Positions 1 to 9,769 of a stretch of DNA of 19,163 nt are shown in pieces (position 1 is the stretch's first letter; each line of letters opens with the position of its first letter). The translations under genes and the position numbers were made by a program. The notes beneath the pieces are model-generated. The model made no database searches. It saw only the letters and a list, made by a program, of their open reading frames with translations, and was not told the DNA's origin. The stretch lies in contig JAJNNY010000163.1 in the NCBI GenBank assembly GCA_022453515.1, positions 1-19,163 on the forward strand, written 5' to 3'. The stretch comes from Astrocystis sublimbata (taxonomy: Eukaryota; Ascomycota; Sordariomycetes; Xylariales; Xylariaceae).

Positions 1-397
1 CTTGCTGGTATATTGGTAAGCCCGAATAGTATTACTAGGTATTTGTATAACCTGTAAGGTGTTCCGAATACTGTTTTTTCTTTGTTGCTTTTAGTAATTC
101 GTAGTTTGTGATATAATTCTGGTAAGTCTAAGGCGGTGAACCATCTGGCCTTATATAATCTATTTTGTAGGTTGTTAATTCTTAGTAACGGTTCTACGAA
201 TTTTTTGGTCTTTGTATTTATATCTCTGTAATTGATGCACAGCTTCTATTTAGGCTTGCTGTTTTTGCCTGGTTTCTTGGGTACTTATAAAATCGGTGAT
301 CTCGCTGATGATTCTGATTTCTGTATGTACCCCCTGGCTAGGTTTTTTTGCAGATATTCGTTTAATTTTCGTAGTTATTTACGGTTTATATAGTATA
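1..397 (-). pseudogene. Reverse transcriptase N-terminal part of a Ty3/Gypsy pol, RIP-damaged
   Basis: Minus-strand translation gives a recognisable Ty3/Gypsy reverse transcriptase, which copies element RNA into DNA in cytoplasmic virus-like particles. Motifs in order: KLNEYLQKNLARGYI near 370-325, LCINYRDIN near 240 (the family's R-C-DYR-LN block), WFTALDL with the first catalytic Asp codon at 126-128, and FGLTNIPA at 27-3 (family consensus FGLTNAPA). The second catalytic motif (YxDD) would lie beyond the left edge. The frame is broken only by TAA/TAG codons at positions where Gln or Trp is expected, which fits RIP rather than random decay. It is the downstream part of the same element as the gag and protease to its right. 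The family call is firm; the copy cannot make a full protein. Confidence 0.9.
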
Positions 398-859
398 ATA
401 CTTGGTATTTTAAGGTCTCGCCTTCCTTAATTAGAATATAGTAATCCTATCTACTATGCTTTAGTAATCCTGTTTTTATTAGTTGTACTTTAAATAGATC
501 GCTGAATTTTTAATATTATTTTAGTAACTTATCCGTTAATATTGGCTTAGGCTTTTTAATTAATAAACAAATGCTAAGTGTTTTTATAGATTTGCGTGAG
601 TTTTTTCTAATAGATTCCTTAGAGGCTAAATCTCTTTCTGGTATATTTTATTAAAGCTGGCCGGTGTTCTAATTCACTTTGGGATTGTTTACCTGCAACT
701 AGGGTATCCTTAAAATAATATCGTGCCTGGATATTTCTGTAATATTGAGCTTAAGCCGTTCTTTGTAACCCTAGATATTAAAAAGAAGTTCTATAGTTTC
801 CCTTCTAATAATCCCTTAATTATATGCTATACAACTATTATTAACGGTTGTGAGTAGGT

Positions 860-1020
860 AGGGGTTGTCTTTAAGCTTCTATTCTAGGTTAAGCTTGTTG
901 ATAATTCTTGGTGAGATGAAGTTTGTTTGCGTGCCTGTATCGATTATAGCTGCTAACTTCTTTCTGTTGTATTGTAATTCTATTGTGAGTTGTGCAGACA
1001 TCCCTATATCTATAGCACAT
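860..1020 (-). pseudogene. Retropepsin (aspartic protease) segment of the Gypsy pol
   Basis: Minus-strand translation around 963-890 reads KKLAAIIDTGTQTNFIS, the classic retroviral-type aspartic protease active site (hydrophobic-D-T/S-G) with the DTG codons at 941-933. In Ty3/Gypsy elements this enzyme cuts the Gag-Pol polyprotein. It lies between the gag zinc knuckle (about 2090) and the reverse transcriptase (below 400), the normal Gypsy order. The catalytic Asp is retained although the frame around it contains stops. Domain limits are approximate because the flanks are too degraded to place. Confidence 0.85.
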
Positions 1021-2029
1021 AACAACTTTTCGATGCTTTAAATTAGTTATTATTGCTTTACAATTGCTTTTTGTTGTTTTTTGATTGTTATACTATATGT
1101 TGTCGGTTTTTGCCTTTCGTGGCCTGGACTTTTTCTATATGGTTCTGTAGCTCTTCTTCGGACCATATTGGTTTTCTATCTAGTATTACTATAACTAGTG
1201 GTTCGGAATCCTGATTCCCTTGTACAGGTGTTTTATATATGAGTTGTTTCTATTAAGCCTTTTTGTTAGCTTTGTTCTTCTTTCTCTAGTTCCTCACTTT
1301 CTTATATGCGTGGATTTTGTAGTGGTTGCTAGTACACTCTTTTAACTTATCTCCCCCTAGAAAGCATTTTTTAGGCTATGTGGGGTTTGATTCGAATAGA
1401 CAAAATCCTCTAGGGTTGTAGTAAGTAACTACTAATTATCCTACTTTGTTTTCTTAGTATAGTTTATTTATTAGTTTTCTATTAATCCGTTTTGGAAACC
1501 AGTTGTTTTAGATCTTTTTAACCATATATTTGTTATATTGATATATTATATAGGATACTTAGGAGATTTTTTTGTATTTTGGATTCTCTAGTACTAGTAT
1601 TTTTTTTTTATTTATTATAGTTTTATTGTATAAGTAGCTCTGTGATACATATCCTGCTATATATCGTGGCGTTTCGAGAGTGTTAGTTCCTATCCCTATG
1701 ATCAGTGGGTGGTTTCCTATTTGTTATACTTCCTAAAGTTGATCCTGTAATCTATACTCGGGTATTGTTTCTAGAGTTATTAGTTCAGTCTTTCTAACTT
1801 TTTATTCTTTTTGTTCTTAATTAGTTGTAAGGGTATCTCCCTGTTGTATAGATTTGGCTATTAAGTGTTTAATTCTTTCGAACTCAGTCTAGTGTCCATA
1901 CTAATTATATATATAGCCTATATTTTTGGGATATAACTCGCCTTTTGGCTAGTCCCTATTCTTGACTATTGGTGTACTGCTTATATGTATTATTACGATT
2001 TGTTGCGTACTGTTTTTAGCTACTAACGC

Positions 2030-2941
2030 TTATTTTCCCTTAGGTACTCTTCTGTTTTTTTGTTCCCTTTGGGGTTTAGGGCATTTTTGTATATAATGTC
2101 CCATTTGTTGGCAATTATAATATTTGACTTGCTTGAGGTCTTTTTCTACGGCGTTAACCTCTATTAGGCCTGGGTGTGTTCCTGTGGCCGTGGATTGGTT
2201 CCTTTGTGCCTTCTTAGTGTTAGCCATGTACGTGGCTCCTTTCCCTCATTTTTGTATGCGTCTTTTGTATAAACGATTGTTGATTTTGATTACTGATATA
2301 ATATAGTTATATAGTTCTTTTGGTTGTTCGATTTAGAATAACTCGTTTTGGACTTCGTTTTTTAGTCCCTTATAGAATATGGACATTAGGTTATTGTTGT
2401 TATTCCAAGTTATAAGTACGAGCATTTTTTTGAACTCGGTGGTATATTTGCTAGCTGACCCAGTCTATCGTAGGTCTAGCAGCCTTTGTTCTGCTCGTCT
2501 TTCGGCTTCTGGATTATTATATATGTCCGTAAGGGCTTTTTCGAATCCCTTCATATTAGCGAATACTTCTTTAGTATCCTCTAACCAATCTTTTTCCTTG
2601 TTTTCGATAAATTCTTTTATTTTTAGCTTAAACCATTCTAGTGCTTCTTTAGTAAGGAATCCTATTACGTAGAGGATCTTCTCTCCTTCTAAGGGAAAGT
2701 CTTCTCCGAAGTACTGTATATAGGCCTTAGCCTGGGTTAGGAACCCTTTTAACTGGTTTTGTTTCCTATTAAATATGGTTAGTTGAGTTGGCTTATAATG
2801 CTTTAGCTTAGATATTACAAATAGTTGGTTTTCGAACTATTTATTAGCTTTATCTAACTAATTAATTCTTTTATACAATTGGTTAATAATCTTTAGGACT
2901 TGTTCCTAAATCATATTGGGTATCTAAGCTTGCGTAGCCAT
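2030..2941 (-). pseudogene. Gag of a Ty3/Gypsy retrotransposon with CCHC zinc knuckle, RIP-damaged
   Basis: One frame runs from ATG (2941-2939) to TAA (2030) for 303 codons without a frameshift but with seven in-frame stops (five TAG, one TAA, one TGA), each explainable by a C-to-T or G-to-A change in Gln, Trp or Arg codons. Gag packages element RNA into particles. The middle (about residues 70-190) has the aromatic/charged pattern of Retrotrans_gag capsid domains, including ALEWFKLKI and YTTEFKKML. Near the C-terminus, about 2125-2080, YYNCQQMGHYIQKC is a CCHC knuckle whose first Cys reads Tyr (TGT to TAT), so zinc binding would be lost. The last 65 codons are free of stops. The same gag start, more mutated, occurs at 18935-19163. 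Confidence 0.92.
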
Positions 2942-3013
2942 TACGTCCTATTGCTTAGCTTACTTTATAGCTTAACTAAACAAGACTATTCAAAATATAA
3001 CAACTACTCTATT

Positions 3014-3469
3014 TGTAACACTAAATATAAGGTAGAGTAGGGGTCTTAGTGGGTATATGTTCCTAAGGATAAGGGCTAAGCTTATAACAAAGGATCGCTA
3101 AGCAATATAAAGTATCGTTTACTAAGTTGTCAGGAGGTTACTCCTATTCCAAAAACTATTAGTATGCTTAGATTAAATAGTAAAATAAGGAAAGACTAGA
3201 TACATAGGAATGCTATCGAGGCTATATAGTATTTCCTTCCTTCACATAACTGCGTGTCTCTGTTATCTCTATAGAAACCATAGAGACCTGTTTTTATTGT
3301 TTCTATAGAGACCACGGAGATTCTCTGTTAGCTCCACAGAGACGTATCACGTGACCTCAAATACCCCTGTATCCGATATTCACGTATCCGTGCTTGCCCT
3401 GCATGACCCCTCGTCATGTGGCTGCGCTGGGCCTCTCCAACTGGCCTGTCTTACAGTTGGTTCGTAACA
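3014..3469 (-). repeat. 5' LTR of the left Gypsy element (minus orientation)
   Basis: The outer edge is set by TTCGTAACA ending at 3469, which on the minus strand is TGTTACGAA, and the right-hand copy starts with the same TGTTACGAAC at 18352. The inner edge is inferred at 3014, where the minus strand reads GTGTTACA, giving a TGT...ACA ended repeat of about 456 bp just upstream of gag. The inner half (about 3014-3245) aligns base for base with the right copy; the outer half (U3) does not. It contains a perfect 13-bp inverted repeat at 3266-3278 and 3299-3311. The inner boundary is less certain than the outer one, and I could not identify a primer-binding tRNA match. Confidence 0.75.
3266..3311. 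repeat. 13-bp perfect inverted repeat inside the left LTR
   Basis: TCTCTATAGAAAC at 3266-3278 is the exact reverse complement of GTTTCTATAGAGA at 3299-3311, with a 20-nt spacer. Further AGAGAC-type repeats flank it to about 3342. It lies in the U3 part that is not shared with the right-hand copy, so it may mark a regulatory or RNA-structure element of this subfamily; the function is unknown. Confidence 0.8.
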
Positions 3470-3598
3470 GGAGAGTAGAGCGGAAAACGGCAAATACGTA
3501 ACCCCTGCGCCTTTAATATTAATAGGTTCCACCCTAATATAGGGTCAACTAAAAATAGAATCGCCGCGTAGAAATACCTCCACAAAGAGGGGGCAGTC

Positions 3599-3889
3599 TA
3601 TATAGGTGGGACTATAGAATAACTAAAATCCTACTAAAAAAAAACCAAAAACGAGTTCTGGTTTTAGGCAGTATTAATTAAAGCGCGGAAAGAATTTATA
3701 TCTTAGTTCAAAACAATATATCCGCAGGATTTAATCTTGCATTACAGCAACATCCGCGCCTACGCCAATAACATATTTAAGGAAGCCCCCCCGGAGTACA
3801 AACAGCCAATCTTTAACAGCTTATAGGTACTTCCAGAAAAAATAAAACACTAAGTGGTAGAATAGCTTGTGTCAAAACAATATAAGTAA
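3599..3889 (+). pseudogene. Gag-like remnant of the central plus-strand retroelement
   Basis: A single plus-strand frame from 3599 to the TAA at 3887-3889 (96 codons) is broken only by TAA/TAG codons. Its readable parts look protein-like: KTKNEFWF, AVLIKARKEFIS, NIRAYANNIFKEAPPEYK and VLPEKIKH. The composition and the LPEKIKHQVVE-type ending resemble LTR-retroelement capsid segments, and it sits upstream of the plus-strand chromodomain pol tail at 7085-7627, so I assign it to that element. It is not the Gag of the flanking Gypsy family. It begins only about 130 bp inside the outer LTR end of the left element, which may have inserted here and removed or separated its 5' part. The exact family is not recognised. 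Confidence 0.5.
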
Positions 3890-3904
3890 CTTTTTATATA
3901 TAGA

Positions 3905-4110
3905 GACAGTTATACCGAACGGGGTTGGTCGGGTCTATCCCACCCGTTTTTAGTAAGCCTCCTTATATAGGAACTACCCACCCTTATCGGGGCCCCATCC
4001 CCAACCCTCCGGGGGGGCCTTTTAGGGGCCCCTGTAGGGGGGTACCCCCCTTAATAACCCCCCTCAGCCCAATACTAGGGTGGGCCAAAACCACGCCCTT
4101 TCAAAAATAA
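3905..4110. other. C/G-tract-rich island with short palindromes
   Basis: A stretch of about 200 bp rich in runs of C and G interrupts otherwise AT-rich sequence. It holds AGGGGCCCCT (4024-4033) and GGGGGGTACCCCCC (4037-4050), both perfect palindromes. An overlapping plus-strand frame encodes a Pro/Gly-rich, low-complexity peptide, but nothing shows that it is a gene. CpA/TpG dinucleotides, the usual RIP targets, look scarce inside it, which may be why it stayed GC-rich. Confidence 0.6.
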
Positions 4111-4129
4111 TACTAACTAACAGTATCTA

Positions 4130-7084
4130 GTACGGCCTATATTACTATATCTATATAGGAAAACCAGGCTGTTTAAGACTATATAGGTAAAATTACTGGG
4201 AACATATAGTTATCTTAGTAAATATTGGAATATTTAACTATTAGATACTTTTAAGGAGTATATTATTATAAACAATATACTATTAAATAATAAGGATATA
4301 TTTAAACACTATAAACAAATCTTAGGGTACTAAAACAATTTCTCGGTTATAAACAAATATATAAAAAAAGTGCATTTAGTAAAGTAGGGAAAGCCATATA
4401 TATACTTATCTAACCAAAACTTATAAGATTACCTGGGTATAGATATAGACTAGTTGGAGGGGAATTGCTTATTTATAGAGGTAAAAACACCTCTATTTTT
4501 AAAAACAGCGAGACCTGGGATAATAGGGATATATTTATCCCTAATATTAGATAGATTTATATAAAAAATAGAAGCAGATAATAGTTTTTATTAAATAAAT
4601 AAACGAATAATTAAATAAAACTAGTCTAACTTAATCTATTGCGTTTTAAATTCAATATCCCTATTATTATTAGGCTTAAAAAGATCACCTTCTTATATCT
4701 AAAACACAGTAGTAGAAGGGTGTCGAATCTCTAAAACAAGTAAAACAATACTAGGCTTGTTGGTAATAAGCCCCCCTACGATCTTAAATATACTAGAGAG
4801 CGGCTATATACCAGAACAGAAAATAAACATAGCACCGTAATATCTCTTTTTTCTAAAAATAATATTATTATTATCAGAGTTAAAAACCTCTGCTTTTATC
4901 GGTCGTTTTACTTTTATATTTTTATTAGATAGCTTATCCACCTCCATCCTTAATATTTAATCTAATATATTATATATACCGGAGTAAATATCCTGCTCTA
5001 CAGAAAAAAAAGGGACATAAATAAGGATTATAACCGATATATTATATTTAACTAAATTCTTTTTCCCAATATAGTAAAGCCCATCTATATTACTAATACA
5101 TACAGCCAACTTGCGCCAAATAGGCAGCCACACACTAAATAGGCGAAACTACAACCCAGAACCAATATTAAAATAATAAACCCGGTTTATTAGGACATTG
5201 GATCGATACTTCGTATTAATTGTACAAAAAAACAGGGGACAAGGGTTAATAGTACTAAAAGGGAGATTATTAGGGGAAGAATAAAAGAAACTAATACTAA
5301 ACATAGGGTTAGTTATTATGCCAAACCCGGTTAATAAGAAATTTAAACCCTACATTTTCCCTGTAAAACCCTCCACTAAAAAGATAAAATAGGTCCGAAC
5401 AATATTACTCCACCACGCCAAAACGTAAATACTACACATACACAATACACAAAGTTCTATGTTAAATCTTAGACCCCTAACGTATACTTTGTTACTACTA
5501 CGGTTAAAACTCGTTAATAAATCAGTACCTAAAAACAGGAATCCTATATCACAATCGCTAATATATATGTCTAGATATAATTAAACGCCATCTTTATCAT
5601 CCCTACATACTATAATCTTCTAATACTATTACTTCCGAACAACCTTCTTTACCTCCTAGACAAAGCGGAAGCGATTATAGTTACAGCAAAAGAGTTGCCA
5701 GCAACCACCGTAATAACCGTAAGGCATTAGGGCCAAGGTCCAAAGCCAGGGAAACGTCCGCGGAATAAAAAGCGATATCAGCTAACGTAACCGAATAAAA
5801 GCCAGCGATTATAGCTAGGAAAACAACAGGCGTAAGGTCCAATCCAATCGTAACCACACAAAGCTTAATACTTATAAAGCGTATAGTTATAAACATATGC
5901 CTCAGGATCGGCTTCGGTATTATATATATAAATACCGTACTATTCAGCACATAAACAGCAATAAAGATAACTCGCTTTAATAGCTAGCAAAATACGGTCA
6001 CCCGAATCGGGAGTATCAGGATTAAACTAATTAATAATAACCTCGTAGCTAGTTAACCAAGCCTTAGGCTTAACGTATACGAATATATAGCGATTAACTT
6101 CTAAGGGGGGTATAACATAAAAAGGACCTAGTGTATAAGGCATACGGATGGGATACTAGTCAAAAAGGGGACGATTATCAGGCTGGCGTTATACCTTAAA
6201 ACTAATAACGCCTATAAGCTTAATACCGATAACCCGTATAAAGAATTCGTCCGTAGTTCGTTTAACGCTTTAGAAAGCGATAGTACTAAGGATGCCTAAA
6301 GCCGGCTCTATAGCTTTAATATATACTAAAAATAGCGAGTAAACAGTAACACAATAATAATCGCATTTATAGGGTTCGATAGAACGGTATATAACGAATT
6401 TAATATTAACGCACTAAAAGATATCGCTAAAGAGAGGTACTAAAAAACCACTAGAATAATATTAAAAACCAGATGGCTCATCGTCTAAAAACAACAAAAG
6501 AAAAAAAAACGCAAGGATAGTAAACTTTATATATTATAAGGACAAAGGATAGGCTATAGAAAACATCTTATTTATAATTAATAATAAATACTAATATAAC
6601 TACTAGGCCCACAATAATAATAACCAGCGCCAGGTTTAAATATAAACATAAAAAAGAATAGGATCGCGTTTTAACATAATCAGCCATTTTAAAAAATAAT
6701 ACGTCGCGTTAATAAAACAATAATAAAATAAAATAAACCAATAATACAATAAAATATAAAAACTATATTAATAGATCAATACTTAATTAAAATATATAAC
6801 GTTATATATATAGCTAACATACATAGCAAAGCAGACTCGGCTATATAGCGAGATGAATACCCATATATATACTATACAAAATATATAACAAACCCTTAAA
6901 AATATATTACAGTGTATCGCCGGCCTATTATATGGCCCGGCGCGTAATATACGAACCAATAGAACATAGGTTGCGGACTATAGCCGAAACGCATAGGATA
7001 ACAAAAACAGAAGTAACAAGCGACACTAGTCGCAAATGCAATACAATATCAGAGACCCCAAGATAAATAGGGGGACCCTATTAA
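4130..7084. other. AT-rich RIP-degraded retroelement interior, no readable domain
   Basis: This 3-kb stretch is dominated by TA, TAA and ATA strings with dense stops in all frames. By position it should hold the protease, reverse transcriptase and integrase of the central plus-strand element, but I could not read any of their motifs. Some plus-strand stretches look less random, for example KNNKRKKNAR near 6495 and NNLLYLLDKAEAI near 5640. They match nothing I recognise. An imperfect hairpin of GCCGG and CCGGC arms lies near 6919-6941. An unrelated nested element or large internal deletions are equally possible. Confidence 0.5.
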
Positions 7085-7627
7085 AAGTTACAATTATAGG
7101 CCACGGGGAGGACCCCATTAGCGCACACACTGCCATAACAGGGTGCTTGACACCAAGACACTAAAATCATGGTTATAATATTAAACACTAAATATATTAA
7201 AACTAAATATCCTATTAAAAAATTCGATAATAAGCTTTTTAATCCTTTTTAAATTCAGAAAGTCATTTTTCTTATTATAATAAAACTCGTTTTACTAAAG
7301 GGCTAAAAAATATATAACTCTTTTTATATCTCCCTTATAGAACTATATTAGGTTAAAAAAAAGCACGTACTACCTAACCCTAACTAAGTCCTACAGGACA
7401 TACCTACTATAAAAGCCAAAAAGTACTATATAAACAAAATTATTAACTCTATAATAGTCTAAAGTAATATAAAATACCTTATTAAATAAAAAGACTACCC
7501 TAAAAAAAAAAACTGGACCTAGGAACCCTATAACCACTTGCTCGGCAACCTCGCAAAAGACATGGTCAAACAATTCCAACAACAGTATCCAAACAAGCCC
7601 CACGATCCCCGAGTAATAGCGATATAA
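7085..7627 (+). pseudogene. C-terminal integrase with chromodomain (chromovirus pol tail), RIP-damaged
   Basis: One plus-strand frame is continuous to the TAA at 7625-7627. KYIKTKYPIKKFDNKLF (about 7190-7240) matches the integrase C-terminal block of chromoviruses (consensus close to L-K-T-KRPSKKLDHK-GPF). It is followed by a chromodomain at about 7421-7600: YYINKIINSI, then IKYLIK, stop, KDYPKKKNWT, stop, EPYNHLLGN. Chromodomains bind modified histone tails and steer integration. The two stops fall exactly where the family has the Trp residues of VKWKGY and TWEP, as expected for TGG changed by RIP. Upstream to 7085 only ATGRTPL hints at the integrase core. The strand is opposite to the left element, so this is a separate insertion. 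Confidence 0.85.
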
Positions 7628-7644
7628 CGCCCGGGACGGGCTTT

Positions 7645-7661
7645 AAGAAAGAGGGAGATAG
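7645..7661 (+). promoter_or_regulatory. Polypurine tract of the chromodomain element
   Basis: AAGAAAGAGGGAGATAG directly follows the pol tail and precedes the putative 3' LTR. In LTR retrotransposons the purine tract adjacent to the 3' LTR primes plus-strand DNA synthesis. Position and composition fit; the last bases are partly mutated. Confidence 0.65.
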
Positions 7662-7992
7662 TATCACACGGGTTACTTCCGGGCTACCCAAATAGGAAGC
7701 CTACGCGCCCTAAACCTCTAAATATATAGATAATTGGATTAGAGCTACAGATCTAAAAAGTCATAAGGACCTCCGTATACAGGCGACAGCCAACAGGCAT
7801 AAGTAAGGCGTTGCCGCAGACCCAAGGAAGGTCCGAAGCCGGCCTCAAGGGCTGCCAGAAGGAGCATAAATAGAAGGGATTCCTCCAGCCTGGAGTAGAG
7901 GCTTTAGGAGGACATGGACCCTTTTATACCCTAGAGAATTATTAGCTAAATTGAAGTCTATTCCAAGCCCTAGAAATCTAGCCCTTGTTACA
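7662..7992 (+). repeat. Probable 3' LTR of the chromodomain element
   Basis: It begins with TATCACACGGG right after the purine tract (TGTCACAC before a G-to-A change is likely) and is proposed to end at TTGTTACA (7985-7992), giving TGT...ACA ends and about 331 bp. It contains a TATA-like CATAAATAG near 7865-7873. No second copy of this LTR is present in the window, because the 5' end of the element is missing, so the boundaries rest on end motifs and position only. Confidence 0.5.
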
Positions 7993-8002
7993 GAAACTGC
8001 CA

Positions 8003-8449
8003 TTAAACTATGTTGAAACGAGACTTGTCTTTGGTAAAAAATGCTACTTCTTGCGCTTGGACGTTTTTGTTAGATATAGATTCAAGCCTTAAAAAAGGGA
8101 CGATAAGGACGGTTCGATTATCGGACATCAGCCGCCCAGTATATATCTAAAGAACTCCCCACCGGTAGTTAAACTGGGCGTTTGGTGTACCGGCGCCCTG
8201 TTTTAGCTCAAGCGTCTTGTTAGTTAGCCGCATTCTTTTAAAAGAATAGATATAACTTATAATTTCCTAAATAATTTCATTAATTAGTAATTAATATATC
8301 CGCGAAAGATCGGCCTTTAACCGAATAATATTATCTTTCTCCCCCAACTCCAACTTTTCGAAGTTATTCTTATTAATAAGCAGCTGAGCAGCAGCCCTAA
8401 CGCTTTTTTCAAGTCTGAAAGACATAGTAATGCGCTTGGCGACGCTCAT
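8003..8449 (-). pseudogene. Relic of a ~148-codon gene, function unknown
   Basis: From ATG at 8449-8447 one frame stays aligned to a TAA at 8005-8003, with stops at codons 53 (TAA), 61 (TAG) and 101 (TAG), all reachable from Gln or Trp codons by single transitions. The first 52 codons are clean, charged and probably helical (MSFRLEKSVRAAAQLLIN, then NNFEKLELGEKDNIIRLK), suggesting a coiled coil. Later readable parts include RMRLTNKTLELKQGAG. The frame ends only 11 bp from the proposed LTR end at 7992, so the chromodomain element may have inserted at its 3' end. I do not recognise a family. It could be the edge of another mobile element or a mutated native gene. Confidence 0.4.
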
Positions 8450-9364
8450 CCTGTGAGGGTATCTTTGTTTAAGATTAAGATAAGGGTAGTGCTGGATAAG
8501 AGAGGCAGTGGAAGAGAGGAGAAAGGCGAACCTTGGAAAAAATGTATACTATCTCGACTAAATGTGTAGCAAGGCCCAACAATGTGGCATATTCCTATTG
8601 GCGATAACTCTAACGAATTAGGCTTGAAAAGTGTGGTAGTCATATATTGTACAATTAGGATAGTTCCTATCCATTCAGACAGGCGCGTTGATTCTGACGA
8701 GTGGCACAGGTGTGGCGTGCTCTCAAACTGTGGCGTAGGGTGGGAGGTATCGAGAAGCTACTGCCGTTATAGCAGCCGCACCCACATCTCCACCCCTTTA
8801 TCTATATTTGGAGTAGCTCTCGACGCCCTTGGCAAATAGGAGTGAGTGTTCACAGTACAATGGTGAATACTAGGAATAGGTACATGCTTAGATTGATTAA
8901 GAGGTAAGATATAAATCGTTTATATATTTATTCTCTCTATTTAATAAGGTGGCTTTTTTTGTAACGAACCTGCCTTAAATTACCAAAAAGGTAAGGGCAG
9001 CAACGTTGGGGATTCTTGATTTGTAGTAACAATAGGACAATCAGCGGAGTATTAGTTAAGGAGGCTTAAGATGGCTCCTATTACTATGCAGAGAAAGAAG
9101 TCTAAATAGTAGCTAAACAAGTAAGTGTTATTTTAATAAAGTTGATAGCTAAAGAGCTAGACTAAATAAGTGACTAGATATAGGGGGGATCGTGTGATTA
9201 TGTAAACAAGGAATTATATCTCTTTAGGGGCTGGTTGATCTGAAGGATCTGGATCGTAACACCTTACTAATCGTGTTCGATTCTTTCATGTTTCAGATTT
9301 CATTGCTAAGTTTCTTTACGTAATACTTGCCAACTAAGCACCGCTCCGTTTATTAAACAGCCAC
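8450..9364. other. Intergenic, no supported gene
   Basis: Composition is mixed with short frames only. The part adjoining 8449 would be the promoter of the minus-strand relic. An imperfect hairpin lies near 8967-9001 (CTGCC...GGGCAG arms). At 9071 a short plus frame MAPITMQRKKSK meets two stops and then a GTAAGT, which could be a dead first exon but is too short to support. Confidence 0.4.
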
Positions 9365-9769
9365 TCAACCAACTGTCCCGCTCCTACTACCTTGTCCGAT
9401 GGCCTCTTCTATTGAGCTAGGGTTACCATCTCGGATCCAAGACTCGATGTTAGTATCGTTAGACTTAGTGATCTCGCTTCCACTCTCCCCATTGACAGCG
9501 ACTTCCTTACCCTCAGTTGGCTTCTCGTCCCTATTGGTGACAACTTCATCTCCATTAACAGCAGCTTCTCTTTCAGGCATAGTGAATGTTTCGAGCCGTC
9601 GTTTTTTTTTAGGACGTAGTGTAATGTACTTGAAAACCCCAGAGGTTTGCCAGGTTGGTGCGGTCTCCGACTAGGCGTCCTTAATGGGTGACTCAATGTG
9701 AACAGCCTTTTCCAAATATAATATTAGAGTGGCGTACGAAACATGGGACTGACTCTTAATGTTACCAGA
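9365..9769 (-). pseudogene. Lys/Glu-rich relic coding frame, function unknown
   Basis: A minus-strand frame ends at TGA (9367-9365) and stays open upstream for 134 codons except for one TAG at 9673-9671; a TGA at 9772 precedes it. Readable parts are YATLILYLEKAVHIE, then FKYITLRPKKKRRLE (a basic cluster that could act as a nuclear signal), then an acidic, Ser/Gly/Asn-rich tail. The tail from Met at 9580 is an uninterrupted 71 residues. No domain is recognised. It could be a decayed gene or the last exon of a spliced gene; overlapping frames on both strands are also fairly open, so the strand assignment is tentative. Confidence 0.35.

Noticed and set aside
2124..2672. Plus-strand open frames at 2124-2306 and 2379-2672
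   Set aside because: They are antisense to the gag frame, which shows clear capsid and zinc-knuckle motifs on the minus strand.
3925..4107. Plus frame encoding a Pro/Gly-rich 61-residue peptide
   Set aside because: Low-complexity product of the C/G-run island, in a different frame from the Gag-like remnant, with no homology signal.
5681..5950. Minus frame of 89 codons in the AT-rich block
   Set aside because: Hydrophobic residues arise from the base composition; no motif, and the element here reads on plus.
9399..9696. Open frames on plus (9399-9674) and minus (9409-9696)
   Set aside because: Both overlap the minus-strand frame ending at 9365, which has the more protein-like composition. 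Low certainty either way.
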